Part shown: positions 1 through 6,983 of the stretch, piece after piece
Layout of the letters: every line of letters begins with the position of its first letter
Numbering within the stretch: the stretch's first letter is position 1
Assembly (NCBI GenBank): GCA_021818645.1
Contig: JAKATS010000258.1
Location: 1-14,469, forward strand
Direction of reading: 5' to 3'
Origin: Acidobacteriota bacterium
GTDB taxonomy: Bacteria; Acidobacteriota; Terriglobia; Terriglobales; SCQP01
DNA length: 14,469 nt
The notes under the pieces: generated by a model
The model's input: the letters and a program-made list of their open reading frames with translations, nothing else
Told to the model about the DNA's origin: nothing
Database searches by the model: none
Program-made: the position numbers and the translations under genes

Positions 1-1836
1 GGCGCCTACGCCGGTCCCTGCTTCATCGGCTTCGCCATCGGCGAGTCGCTGGGCGCGGCGGCGCTGCGCATCGCCGGCGGCATTTTCACCAAAATTGCCG
101 ATATCGGCGCTGATTTAATGAAGATCGTCTTCAAGATCAAGGAAGACGATGCCCGCAACCCCGGCGTGATCGCCGACTGCACCGGCGATAATGCCGGCGA
201 TTCGGTCGGCCCTTCCGCCGATGGGTTTGAGACCTACGGCGTGACCGGCGTGGCACTGATCGCCTTTATCCTGCTGGGCGTCAAGTCGCCGTTGATTCAG
301 GTGCAATTGCTGGTCTGGATTTTCGTGATTCGCATTGTCATGCTGGTCGCGGCGGCGGCGGCCTATTACCTCAATCAGGGAATCAGCAAGGCTCGCTACG
401 GGCAGGCGGAAAAAATGAATTTCGAGGCGCCGCTGACCTCCCTAGTCTGGCTGACGTCGTTAACCTCGATCGCGCTGACCTTTATCAGCTCCGCCTACAT
501 CCTGCCCTCGGTGGGCGGCGATACGAGCATCTGGTGGAAACTGGCCACCATTGTTTCCTGCGGCACGCTGGCTGGGGCGGTGATTCCTGAACTGGTCAAG
601 GTCTTCACCTCGACCGAATCGCGGCACGTGCGCGAGGTCGTGGCCTCAGCGCGCGAGGGCGGAGCCTCGCTGGGCATTCTATCCGGCTTTGTGGCCGGCA
701 ACTTCTCCGCATATTACCTGGGCCTGACCATGGTCGCCTTGATGGCCATCGGCTCCTGGGTCAGCCTGCACGGGTTGGGCACGTTCATGCTGGCCGCGCC
801 GGTGTTCGCCTTCGGCCTAGTGGCGTTCGGCTTTCTGGGCATGGGTCCGGTGACCATCGCGGTGGATTCCTACGGCCCGGTCGCCGACAACGCACAGTCG
901 GTGTATGAGCTTTCACTGATCGAGCAAATCCCGGGAATTGAGGCGGAAATCAAGCGCGACTTCAACCTGAACGTTAATTTTGAACGGGCTAAGGAAATGC
1001 TCGAGGCCAATGATGGCTGCGGTAATACCTTCAAGGCCACCGCCAAGCCGGTGCTCATCGGCACCGCCGTGGTAGGGGCGACCACGATGATCTTTGCCAC
1101 CATCATGGCGCTCACCGACGGGCTGACAGCCAACGTCAGCAAACTGTCGCTGCTGCACGCACCCTTTGTGCTGGGCCTGATCACGGGTGGGGCGATCATT
1201 TACTGGTTTACCGGTGCCAGCACCCAGGCGGTCACCACCGGCGCCTACCGCGCGGTTGAGTTCATCAAGGCCAATCTGAAGCTGGATGGCGCGACCAAGG
1301 CCTCCATTCAGGACAGCAAGACCGTAGTCGGCATCTGCACCCAGTATGCCCAGCGCGGCATGCTCAACATTTTTATCGCGGTGTTTTTCGCCACGCTGGC
1401 CTTCGCCTTCCTTGATCCCTTCTTTTTTATCGGCTATCTGATTTCCATCGCGACCTTTGGCTTGTATCAGGCCATCTTCATGGCCAACGCCGGCGGCGCG
1501 TGGGATAACGCCAAAAAAATCGTCGAAGTGGAGCTGAAGGAAAAGGGCACGCCGCTGCATGACGCGACGGTCGTGGGCGACACGGTCGGCGATCCATTCA
1601 AAGACACATCTTCCGTGGCCTTGAACCCCATTATTAAATTCACCACGCTGTTTGGCTTGCTGGCGGTGGAACTGGCAGTGCGGCTGACGGCAACCAAAGG
1701 CGCCGGACTGACGCATATACTGGCGGCCGTCTTTTTTGTCATTTCCTACTACTTTGTATACCGCTCGTTTTACGGAATGCGAATTCGCAAGGCGGGAAAA
1801 GAAGTTCCAGCGGAAGACTTGCAGCCGGTGGCATGA
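1..1836 (+). CDS. hppA: Membrane-bound proton-translocating pyrophosphatase, 5' truncated by window edge
   Basis: This integral membrane enzyme hydrolyses pyrophosphate and pumps H+ (Na+ in some relatives) across the cytoplasmic membrane. The reading frame is open from base 1, so the N-terminal part lies outside; 611 residues are visible, with many hydrophobic segments. Family signatures are clear: GGIFTK and DIGADL near 79-117, EDDARNP at 142-162, the metal/PPi site GDNAGDSVG, GGAWDNAKK near 1492-1518, and GDTVGDPFKDTS at 1576-1611 followed by a conserved C-terminal helix. The GNTFK motif at 1021-1035 has lysine where K+-dependent enzymes have alanine, which by family knowledge suggests K+ independence. 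The usual D-x7-K-x-E nucleotide-loop motif is not kept: the loop after DIGADL reads MKIVFKIKEDD and is about one residue short. The identity is secure; the ion specificity is not determined. Confidence 0.96.
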   Translation, partial: GAYAGPCFIGFAIGESLGAAALRIAGGIFTKIADIGADLMKIVFKIKEDDARNPGVIADCTGDNAGDSVGPSADGFETYGVTGVALIAFILLGVKSPLIQVQLLVWIFVIRIVMLVAAAAAYYLNQGISKARYGQAEKMNFEAPLTSLVWLTSLTSIALTFISSAYILPSVGGDTSIWWKLATIVSCGTLAGAVIPELVKVFTSTESRHVREVVASAREGGASLGILSGFVAGNFSAYYLGLTMVALMAIGSWVSLHGLGTFMLAAPVFAFGLVAFGFLGMGPVTIAVDSYGPVADNAQSVYELSLIEQIPGIEAEIKRDFNLNVNFERAKEMLEANDGCGNTFKATAKPVLIGTAVVGATTMIFATIMALTDGLTANVSKLSLLHAPFVLGLITGGAIIYWFTGASTQAVTTGAYRAVEFIKANLKLDGATKASIQDSKTVVGICTQYAQRGMLNIFIAVFFATLAFAFLDPFFFIGYLISIATFGLYQAIFMANAGGAWDNAKKIVEVELKEKGTPLHDATVVGDTVGDPFKDTSSVALNPIIKFTTLFGLLAVELAVRLTATKGAGLTHILAAVFFVISYYFVYRSFYGMRIRKAGKEVPAEDLQPVA

Positions 1837-1886
1837 AGTGGTGCGCATAAACGGCATCGGTCAACCAGCCGGTTAGGTACTTGATT

Positions 1887-1929
1887 TGCATGGGTATTCC
1901 CGAGGCATTCATCCGGGAATACCCATGCA
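1887..1929 (+). promoter_or_regulatory. Perfect 16-bp inverted repeat covering the pilin start codon
   Basis: The arms are 1887-1902 (TGCATGGGTATTCCCG) and 1914-1929, an exact reverse complement, with an 11-nt loop at 1903-1913. The right arm contains the ATG at 1925 and the only weak ribosome-binding match before it (GGGA, 1915-1918). In mRNA the start would therefore be buried in a stable stem. No T tract follows, so it is not a standard terminator for the upstream pyrophosphatase gene. A role in translational control, or as a protein-binding operator, is inference. Confidence 0.6.
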
Positions 1930-2422
1930 TTCCACTACAGAGACCACCAGGAAGCGAGCCGGCGGCTTTTCGCTGATTGAGTTGCTGGTAGTGGTCACGA
2001 TCATCCTGATTCTGGCGGCGATCGCCATTCCGCGCTATTTGACTGCGGTGAAATTTGCTCATGCGACTGCCGGAGCCGAGTTGATGCGTTCGCTCGATAA
2101 AGCCGAAGCTTCGTATATAGCTTTGTATCCGCAGATTGGCTTCAGCCAGAATCTGGCCGTTCTGGGGCCGTACAGCATTACGCCGTCTTCGAGCGCCGCG
2201 GGCCTGGTGGATTCAACCCTGGCGGACGCCAATACCACCGCGGATGAAGGTTATTTATTTACCTACACACCCGGCATCGGAGGCAGTTCAATCACCACCT
2301 ACACGCTGACCGCCTCTCCGCAAAATCAGGTGACCTATCGCTATTACTACAGCGACGAGACAGGGGAATTACGCTATAGCGACAGCGGGCCGGCCAACGG
2401 AACCAGCGCATTATTGCAGTAA
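1925..2422 (+). CDS. Type IV pilin-like / pseudopilin protein with class III prepilin signal
   Basis: The predicted product has 165 residues. Residues 1-14 form a short positively charged leader ending in RKRAGG. It is followed by FSLIELLVVVTIILILAAIAIP, a hydrophobic N-terminal helix. The prepilin peptidase site falls between G14 and F15, with the conserved Glu at mature position 5. The C-terminal domain is small, polar and rich in Ser, Thr and Tyr, like minor pilins and GspG/PilA-like proteins of Acidobacteriota. I chose the ATG at 1925 because it gives a leader of normal length; the frame is open to a TTG at 1886, which would add 13 residues. No other pilus or type II secretion genes are in the window, so whether it is a major pilin, minor pilin or pseudopilin cannot be decided. 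Confidence 0.85.
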   Translation: MHSTTETTRKRAGGFSLIELLVVVTIILILAAIAIPRYLTAVKFAHATAGAELMRSLDKAEASYIALYPQIGFSQNLAVLGPYSITPSSSAAGLVDSTLADANTTADEGYLFTYTPGIGGSSITTYTLTASPQNQVTYRYYYSDETGELRYSDSGPANGTSALLQ

Positions 2423-2444
2423 AAAAGATAAAAAATGCCAATTT

Positions 2445-2482
2445 ACGGCACCCGAGTGACAATAAATGTCACTCGGGGCCGT
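2445..2482. terminator. Hairpin terminator between convergent genes
   Basis: An 11-bp perfect stem (2451-2461 with 2467-2477, loop ATAAA) extends by five more pairs (2445-2449 with 2478-2482) around a single bulged A at 2450. It sits between the pilin stop and the M13 peptidase stop. Read on the minus strand it is followed by T-rich sequence (complement of 2423-2443), which fits intrinsic termination of the peptidase transcript. On the plus strand the downstream T content is weak. Confidence 0.75.
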
Positions 2483-2492
2483 GGATTGCTTT

Positions 2493-4541
2493 CTACCAGA
2501 CTCGGCAGGCCTTGGGACCAGCCACCATGGGACTGCCGGGGCCGCAGTGGAAGGCGCGGGCAAAGGCGCCGAAATTTTCGAGCACGCCGTTGACCCGGAA
2601 GCGGCCGGGCGAGTGCGGGTCCTCGCGCGCCAGCAACTGTTTGATCTGTGGAGTCGCGTTTTCACACCAGATCTGCCCATAGCTGAGGAAATAGCGCTGC
2701 AGCGGGGTATAGCCGCCGCCATCGGGCTGGTTGGGGTTGATGTGATCGCGGGCCAGTTCGGTGAGCAGCGCCATATAGGCCAGGCGAATACCGCCATTGT
2801 CGGCGGTGTTTTCGCCCAGAGTGAGCCGTCCATTCAGGTGCAGATTGCCGTTGACGGTGAATTTTGAGTATTCATGCACGAAGCAGTCTTCGCGCTGGTC
2901 GAAATTTTTCTTGTCACTCGCCGTCCACCAGTTATGCAGGTTGCCGTGGGGGCCGAAACGACTGCCCTGATCGTCGAAGCCATGGGTATTTTCATGGCCG
3001 ATGACCATGCCCATGCCGCCGAAATTGGAAGCGGGATCGGCTTTGTAGTTATAAAACGGCGGCTGCAGAATTCCCGCGGGAAAAACGATAACGTTCTGAT
3101 TGGGATCGTAATAGGCATTGACGGTGGGCGGCGTCATCTGCCAGTGGGTGCGGTCAAACGGGCGCCCTATTTTGACCAGGTTGCGATGCAGGTTAAAGAT
3201 TCCGGCGCGCTGCACATCGGCGAAGAATGCGGTGCGGGAAATATGAAGCGGAGCGTAATTGCGCCATTTGTCGGGATAGCCAATCATGTTGGCGATGTGA
3301 TGCAGTTTGAATAGCGCCTTTCGCCGCGTGGCCGGAGTCAGCCATTGCAAGCCGGCCAGATCGCGGCCCAGGGCAGCCTGGATTTCGCGCACCATGCGCA
3401 AAGCCCGGGCTTTGGCCACAGGCGGGAAATATTTTTTTACATAGAGCCGGCCCAAGGCCATGCCCAGATTGCCGTCGGTATAGCGCACGCAGCGCTTCCA
3501 GCGCGGCTGATTCTGCTTCTGGCCGGAAAGGATCTGGCCGTAAAAATGAAAATTCGCCGCCACGAAAGGATGAGAAAGATAGGGCGCAGCGGAAGACAAC
3601 GCGTGGGTCAGCAGATAGGCGCGCCAGACCGATAGCGGCTCCGTCCGGGCCAGCCGGCTGATGGCGCGGGCAAAACGCAGGGATGCTACGTTGACATCGC
3701 CTTCGGGCGGGGTATGCATGGCGCGAAAATACCGCGGCCAGGCCCAGCCCGGCGCCAGCTTGCGCAGCTGGGTCACCGTCATCATGTGATAGGTGTGATT
3801 AGGATTGCGGCGGAATACATGGCTGCGGGCCGCATGCGCCAGATCGTTCTCAAAGCGCATGGTATCGGCCACCTCGGCCCGGGCCTGTCGGGGAGTGCGG
3901 CCGGCCAGACGGAGCAGAGTGGTCAGATAGGCCTCGTACTGCCGACGCAGCTTGACGGAATGAGCGTCGGTTTTCAGATAATAGCTGCGGCTGGGCAGCC
4001 CCAGGCCGCCCTGATCAATTTGCGCGATGACATGCTCGACATTTTTAATATCCGGCCCGGAATAGAGCCGGAAAAAAACCATGGTGCCGTGACGCTGCAG
4101 GCGCGTAACCAACGGCAAAATCTGGGCGCGCGAGTGAAGCGACTCAATCGCGGCCAGCCGCGCCCGGAGCGGCTGCAGGCCCAGGTGCTGTATGCGCGCG
4201 GTGTTCATGCAGGCGGCATAAAAATTTCCCACTTTGCGCTCGATGGGCGAGCGATGCGTGCCGGGCCGGGAGGCTTTTTCCAGGATTTTGCGCAGCGCGA
4301 TCTGATTGCGCTGCTGCAGTTCGTTGAAGCGGCCCCACATGGGCTCATCGGCGGGAATGGGATGATTCTTTTTCCAGTTCCCGCAGGCGTACATATAGAA
4401 GTCGCTGCAGGGGTTGATGTGGGTGTCAATCGCCTTAAGGTCCACGCCCGGAGGATTGGCCCCAGGGCCCGGCGCCGCCCAGCTCATGCCCCCCAGTACC
4501 AGACCGAAAATCGCAACCGCAAAACCGCGCCAATGCCGCAT
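2493..4541 (-). CDS. Secreted M13 family zinc metallopeptidase (neprilysin/PepO-like)
   Basis: This 682-residue endopeptidase probably acts on peptides outside the cytoplasmic membrane. Residues 1-22 form a signal peptide (basic start, hydrophobic core, SWA before the likely cut). The N-terminal M13 domain starts with a DFYMYACGNW motif. The catalytic domain carries NAYY at 475-478 (substrate backbone binding) and the zinc site H516-E517-N-T-H520. The third ligand is E577 in GENTAD, with D581. H643 and R649 occupy the places of the substrate-binding His/Arg of neprilysin, and the protein ends in the family-typical CRVW. Length and motif order are normal, so it looks intact and active. Asn inside HENTH, where Ile, Leu or Met is usual, is a mild oddity. 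The start is supported by AGGAG at 4549-4553, seven bases upstream. It lies 28 bp downstream of the rhodanese-like gene on the same strand. Confidence 0.96.
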   Translation of the reverse strand: MRHWRGFAVAIFGLVLGGMSWAAPGPGANPPGVDLKAIDTHINPCSDFYMYACGNWKKNHPIPADEPMWGRFNELQQRNQIALRKILEKASRPGTHRSPIERKVGNFYAACMNTARIQHLGLQPLRARLAAIESLHSRAQILPLVTRLQRHGTMVFFRLYSGPDIKNVEHVIAQIDQGGLGLPSRSYYLKTDAHSVKLRRQYEAYLTTLLRLAGRTPRQARAEVADTMRFENDLAHAARSHVFRRNPNHTYHMMTVTQLRKLAPGWAWPRYFRAMHTPPEGDVNVASLRFARAISRLARTEPLSVWRAYLLTHALSSAAPYLSHPFVAANFHFYGQILSGQKQNQPRWKRCVRYTDGNLGMALGRLYVKKYFPPVAKARALRMVREIQAALGRDLAGLQWLTPATRRKALFKLHHIANMIGYPDKWRNYAPLHISRTAFFADVQRAGIFNLHRNLVKIGRPFDRTHWQMTPPTVNAYYDPNQNVIVFPAGILQPPFYNYKADPASNFGGMGMVIGHENTHGFDDQGSRFGPHGNLHNWWTASDKKNFDQREDCFVHEYSKFTVNGNLHLNGRLTLGENTADNGGIRLAYMALLTELARDHINPNQPDGGGYTPLQRYFLSYGQIWCENATPQIKQLLAREDPHSPGRFRVNGVLENFGAFARAFHCGPGSPMVAGPKACRVW

Positions 4542-4548
4542 ATAGAAT

Positions 4549-4553
4549 CTCCT
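4549..4553 (-). promoter_or_regulatory. Ribosome binding site of the M13 peptidase
   Basis: AGGAG on the minus strand is separated by seven bases from the ATG at 4541-4539. It is the best Shine-Dalgarno match in the window and fixes the start of the peptidase. Confidence 0.8.
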
Positions 4554-4569
4554 GTGCTGAAAAGAGAGA

Positions 4570-5049
4570 TTATTGCCTATGGGGCATGAAAAAGAAAGCG
4601 CTCGGAATTAAGCTGGCGGATGGAGGATCTGCGACGCATTTTGCGGAACAGTTGCAGCGCCAGCCGCTGGCCACGCCCTGATGGGTGGGATGGCGATTCG
4701 CCGTCCACTCCTTCCAGCCGACATTCATTTCACTCGCCAGAAATCCTAGTTCTGCCAACTGCAGAGCCGCTTTCGCCGAGAGCTGTCAATCATGGCCCCA
4801 GCAGTAGGTGACAATTTTCCGATCCCTGGGCAGGAAAGCGGCTAGTTGCGCAAGCTCTTCCATGGGTGCGCAGAGGGCTCCGGGGATACGCCCCTGGGCA
4901 AACGGTTCACTGCCGCGGGTGTCGAGCAGGGTGAAGTCGTAGCTGCCTGACTGCACCGCCTTGAGCACATCGGTCCGCGCTTTTTCAGCGCTTAATTTTT
5001 TCACGAAATATTCCCGGTTGGCTCGAGTTTGTTCTTCGGGAAAAGTCAT
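4570..5049 (-). pseudogene. Rhodanese-like domain gene with in-frame TGA at the second loop cysteine
   Basis: Reading from ATG 5049 (GGAAG seven bases upstream) gives 87 residues, then TGA at 4788-4786. The same frame continues for 71 residues to a TAA at 4570. The first part has a rhodanese fold: LLDTRGSEPF (D43-T-R), the RIPGA turn, and the catalytic-loop cysteine C83 in YCWGHD. The sequence after the TGA (QLSAKAALQLAELGF, then EMNVGWKEW) is clearly the rest of the same domain. Relatives have Cys at the stop position, giving a C-x4-C active loop, so one C-to-A change in TGC explains it. Either the gene is inactivated or UGA is read as selenocysteine. The tail beyond RCNCS (about 24 residues) does not look conserved, which hints at decay. 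Such proteins transfer sulfane sulfur; the physiological partner is unknown. The frame is also open upstream to 5130, but the 5049 start has the better ribosome binding site. Confidence 0.75.
4751..4765 (-). other. Small stem-loop downstream of the in-frame TGA, bSECIS-like spacing
   Basis: On the minus strand TCTGC (4765-4761) pairs with GCAGA (4755-4751) around a five-base loop, AGTTG. The loop starts 25 bases after the TGA and has G as its second base. That meets the loose published bacterial SECIS pattern as I remember it: a loop roughly 16-37 nt after UGA with G among its first two bases. A 5-bp stem is easily found by chance, so this is only a candidate. Confidence 0.3.
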
Positions 5050-5272
5050 ACCGAATCTTCCAGATTTGAGATGCGAAGGGAAAACGTGGAGTGGTCCTTT
5101 GGGGAAATCCCGAAGAAGTGGACTCTCCATCCCCCGGGGTTATGTTAACCAGTTTTCCACAGGCGTGCGCGGCGACTGTGAGCAAAGAACTTTATCGGAC
5201 ATGGCCGGCGCAGGTGCCGAAGAGAGCGGGAGAGAGAAAATGCGGGAAATGGTGGGATGATGAATCAATCCC
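5050..5272. promoter_or_regulatory. Intergenic region between divergent rhodanese-like gene and recO
   Basis: About 220 bp with no convincing gene. It should hold promoters in both directions because the flanking genes diverge, but I could not assign -35/-10 boxes with confidence. Visible are a GGAAG ribosome binding site for the minus-strand gene at 5057-5061 and a GTTAAC palindrome near 5145. Confidence 0.35.
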
Positions 5273-6049
5273 ATGCCTTTGCGTGAAGCCCAAGCCATTG
5301 TTTTGCGCACCTACCCGCTGAAGGAAGCGGATAAAATCGTGGTGTTTTTTACCCGAGAGTACGGCAAATGTCGTGGGGTGTCCCGCGGGGCGAGGCGGCT
5401 GAAAAACGGCTTTGGTGGATCGCTCGAGCCGCTGTCGGAGATTCGGGTGGGATTTTTCGAACGTCCGCGCAAGGATCTGGTCTCGATTGACCGCTGCGAT
5501 CTTGAGTCCAGCATGATGCATCTGGCCGGAGGGGATATGAGCCGGGTGCTGAGCCTGGCCTATATTGCCGAGGTTGCCGACCGCATGCTGCCCGAACATG
5601 AGGTCAATGACGCGAGCTACCGGCTACTGCGTCTGGTGTTGGGAAAGATTCGCGAGGGTTTGCCGGTTTGGCTGCCACTCACCTATTATTTATATTGGAT
5701 GGTGCGACTGGGCGGCTTCCTGCCCAGTCTGGCGTCCTGTGCCGGCTGTGGCGCCGCAATCGCGGCCGATCAACCAGCCTATTACGCCGGGGATGGCTCG
5801 GGTCTGCGCTGCCGCAACTGCCGGCCGCGACAGGGCAACGAAATGGCCGCCTCCGAACGCGGCCTGGCCAGTTTGCTGGCCCGCTCGTTGGCCGAGCTGC
5901 CGGGCGATGGCTGGGAATCGGGCCGGCGTGGACGGGAATTGCGGCGGTTTCTGCATGCCGTGATCGAAGCCCAGATTGAAGCCCAATTGAAAAGCTGGAA
6001 GCTGCTGGAAGAGCTGGAAAACGAACCCGAAATTCAAGAGAAGCTTTAA
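5273..6049 (+). CDS. recO: DNA repair protein RecO
   Basis: RecO works with RecF and RecR to load RecA onto SSB-coated single-stranded DNA during gap repair. The 258-residue product has the N-terminal OB-fold start typical of the family (MPLREAQAIVLRTYPLKEAD, then a GKCRGVSRGARR stretch). A helical middle follows, then a zinc-binding module with C156-x2-C159 and C180-x2-C183. Length is normal. The start matches the family start, but no good Shine-Dalgarno precedes it; instead a small inverted repeat, GGGAT (5254-5258) with ATCCC (5268-5272), abuts the ATG. The gene is 12 bp upstream of glyQ, so the three genes recO-glyQ-glyS probably form one transcript. It is divergent from the rhodanese-like gene across about 220 bp. 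Confidence 0.96.
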   Translation: MPLREAQAIVLRTYPLKEADKIVVFFTREYGKCRGVSRGARRLKNGFGGSLEPLSEIRVGFFERPRKDLVSIDRCDLESSMMHLAGGDMSRVLSLAYIAEVADRMLPEHEVNDASYRLLRLVLGKIREGLPVWLPLTYYLYWMVRLGGFLPSLASCAGCGAAIAADQPAYYAGDGSGLRCRNCRPRQGNEMAASERGLASLLARSLAELPGDGWESGRRGRELRRFLHAVIEAQIEAQLKSWKLLEELENEPEIQEKL

Positions 6050-6061
6050 GAAATCCCCTAA

Positions 6062-6979
6062 ATGCCAGAAACCATCGCATCCCAGCCGCCGGCCGAGTTT
6101 TCCGCGACCGGGCTGAATTTTCAAGACCTGTGCGCCCGGCTGCAAGCCTATTGGGCGGTCCAGGGCTGCATCGTGCAGCTTCCTTACGATCTGGAAGTGG
6201 GCGCGGGCACTATGACACCGGAAACGTTTTTGCGCGTCCTGGGCCCGGCGCCCTACCGCGTCGCCTATCTGCAGCCCAGCCGGCGTCCGGCCGATGGACG
6301 CTACGGCGAAAACCCCAACCGGCTGTATAAACATATTCAATTGCAGGTGATTCTCAAGCCGCCGCCGGCCGATATTCAGGCGCTCTATCTACAAAGCCTG
6401 GAGGCGATCGGCATAGATCTGAAGGCGCACGATATTAAATTCGAGGAAGACAATTGGGAGTCGCCCACGCTGGGCGCCTGGGGGCTGGGCTGGCAGGTGC
6501 TCTTGGACGGGCTGGAGATCACGCAATTCACCTATTTTCAGCAGTGCGGCGGCCAGGATCTGGATCCGGTATCGGTTGAAATCACCTACGGCATGGAACG
6601 GATAGCGGCGTTTTTACAGAATGCCGATTCGATCTACGACATCCGCTGGAACGATTGTTGGACCTATCGCGATGTGCGGCTCGATGACGAAGTGCAGATG
6701 TCGGTCTATAACTTCGAATCGGCCGATGTGGAAAAACTCTGGCAGCACTTTAACCTGTGCGAAAGCGAAGCGCAGAAACTTCTGGCGAGCGAATACCCGG
6801 CGGCGCGCACGCCCCTGATGGGCGCTTACGAGCTTTGTCTGAAGTGCTCGCATCTGTTCAACCTGCTGGACGCGCGCGGCGCCATTTCCGTCACCGAGCG
6901 CGTGGCCGTGATCCAGCGCGTGCGGCGGCTGGCAGTGGCCTGCGCTGCCCAGTGGAATCAATTGAAGAAAACCAATTAA
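6062..6979 (+). CDS. glyQ: Glycine--tRNA ligase alpha subunit
   Basis: This is the catalytic (class II) subunit of the bacterial alpha2beta2 glycyl-tRNA synthetase, which activates glycine with ATP and, with GlyS, charges tRNA-Gly in the cytoplasm. The 305-residue protein contains the diagnostic blocks [57 protein letters not shown] and [13 protein letters not shown], followed by the class II motif 3 region YGMERIA. About 15 N-terminal residues precede the conserved start of the fold, which is slightly longer than many homologues. It lies 12 bp after recO and 4 bp before glyS, consistent with co-transcription. The start has no Shine-Dalgarno; CCCC lies just upstream. Confidence 0.98.
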   Translation: MPETIASQPPAEFSATGLNFQDLCARLQAYWAVQGCIVQLPYDLEVGAGTMTPETFLRVLGPAPYRVAYLQPSRRPADGRYGENPNRLYKHIQLQVILKPPPADIQALYLQSLEAIGIDLKAHDIKFEEDNWESPTLGAWGLGWQVLLDGLEITQFTYFQQCGGQDLDPVSVEITYGMERIAAFLQNADSIYDIRWNDCWTYRDVRLDDEVQMSVYNFESADVEKLWQHFNLCESEAQKLLASEYPAARTPLMGAYELCLKCSHLFNLLDARGAISVTERVAVIQRVRRLAVACAAQWNQLKKTN

Positions 6980-6983
6980 ATCA

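Noticed and set aside
913..1857. Minus-strand open frame of 314 codons opposite the pyrophosphatase
   Set aside because: It lies fully over a strongly conserved gene and reads as a compositional shadow rich in Gln, His, Gly and Arg.
1863..1874. Short imperfect palindrome AACC/GGTT upstream of the pilin
   Set aside because: Four-base arms are expected by chance and no associated regulator or spacing pattern is visible.
3714..4589. Long plus-strand open frame (291 codons) opposite the M13 peptidase
   Set aside because: It is antisense to a clearly conserved peptidase, its translation is low-complexity and resembles no family, and high GC makes such shadow frames common.
5153..5161. TTTTCCACA, one base off a DnaA box (TTATCCACA)
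   Set aside because: A single imperfect box with no cluster, AT-rich unwinding region or neighbouring replication genes does not support an origin.
5690..6340. Minus-strand open frame of 216 codons across the recO-glyQ junction
   Set aside because: It overlaps two certain genes and shows no recognisable protein features.
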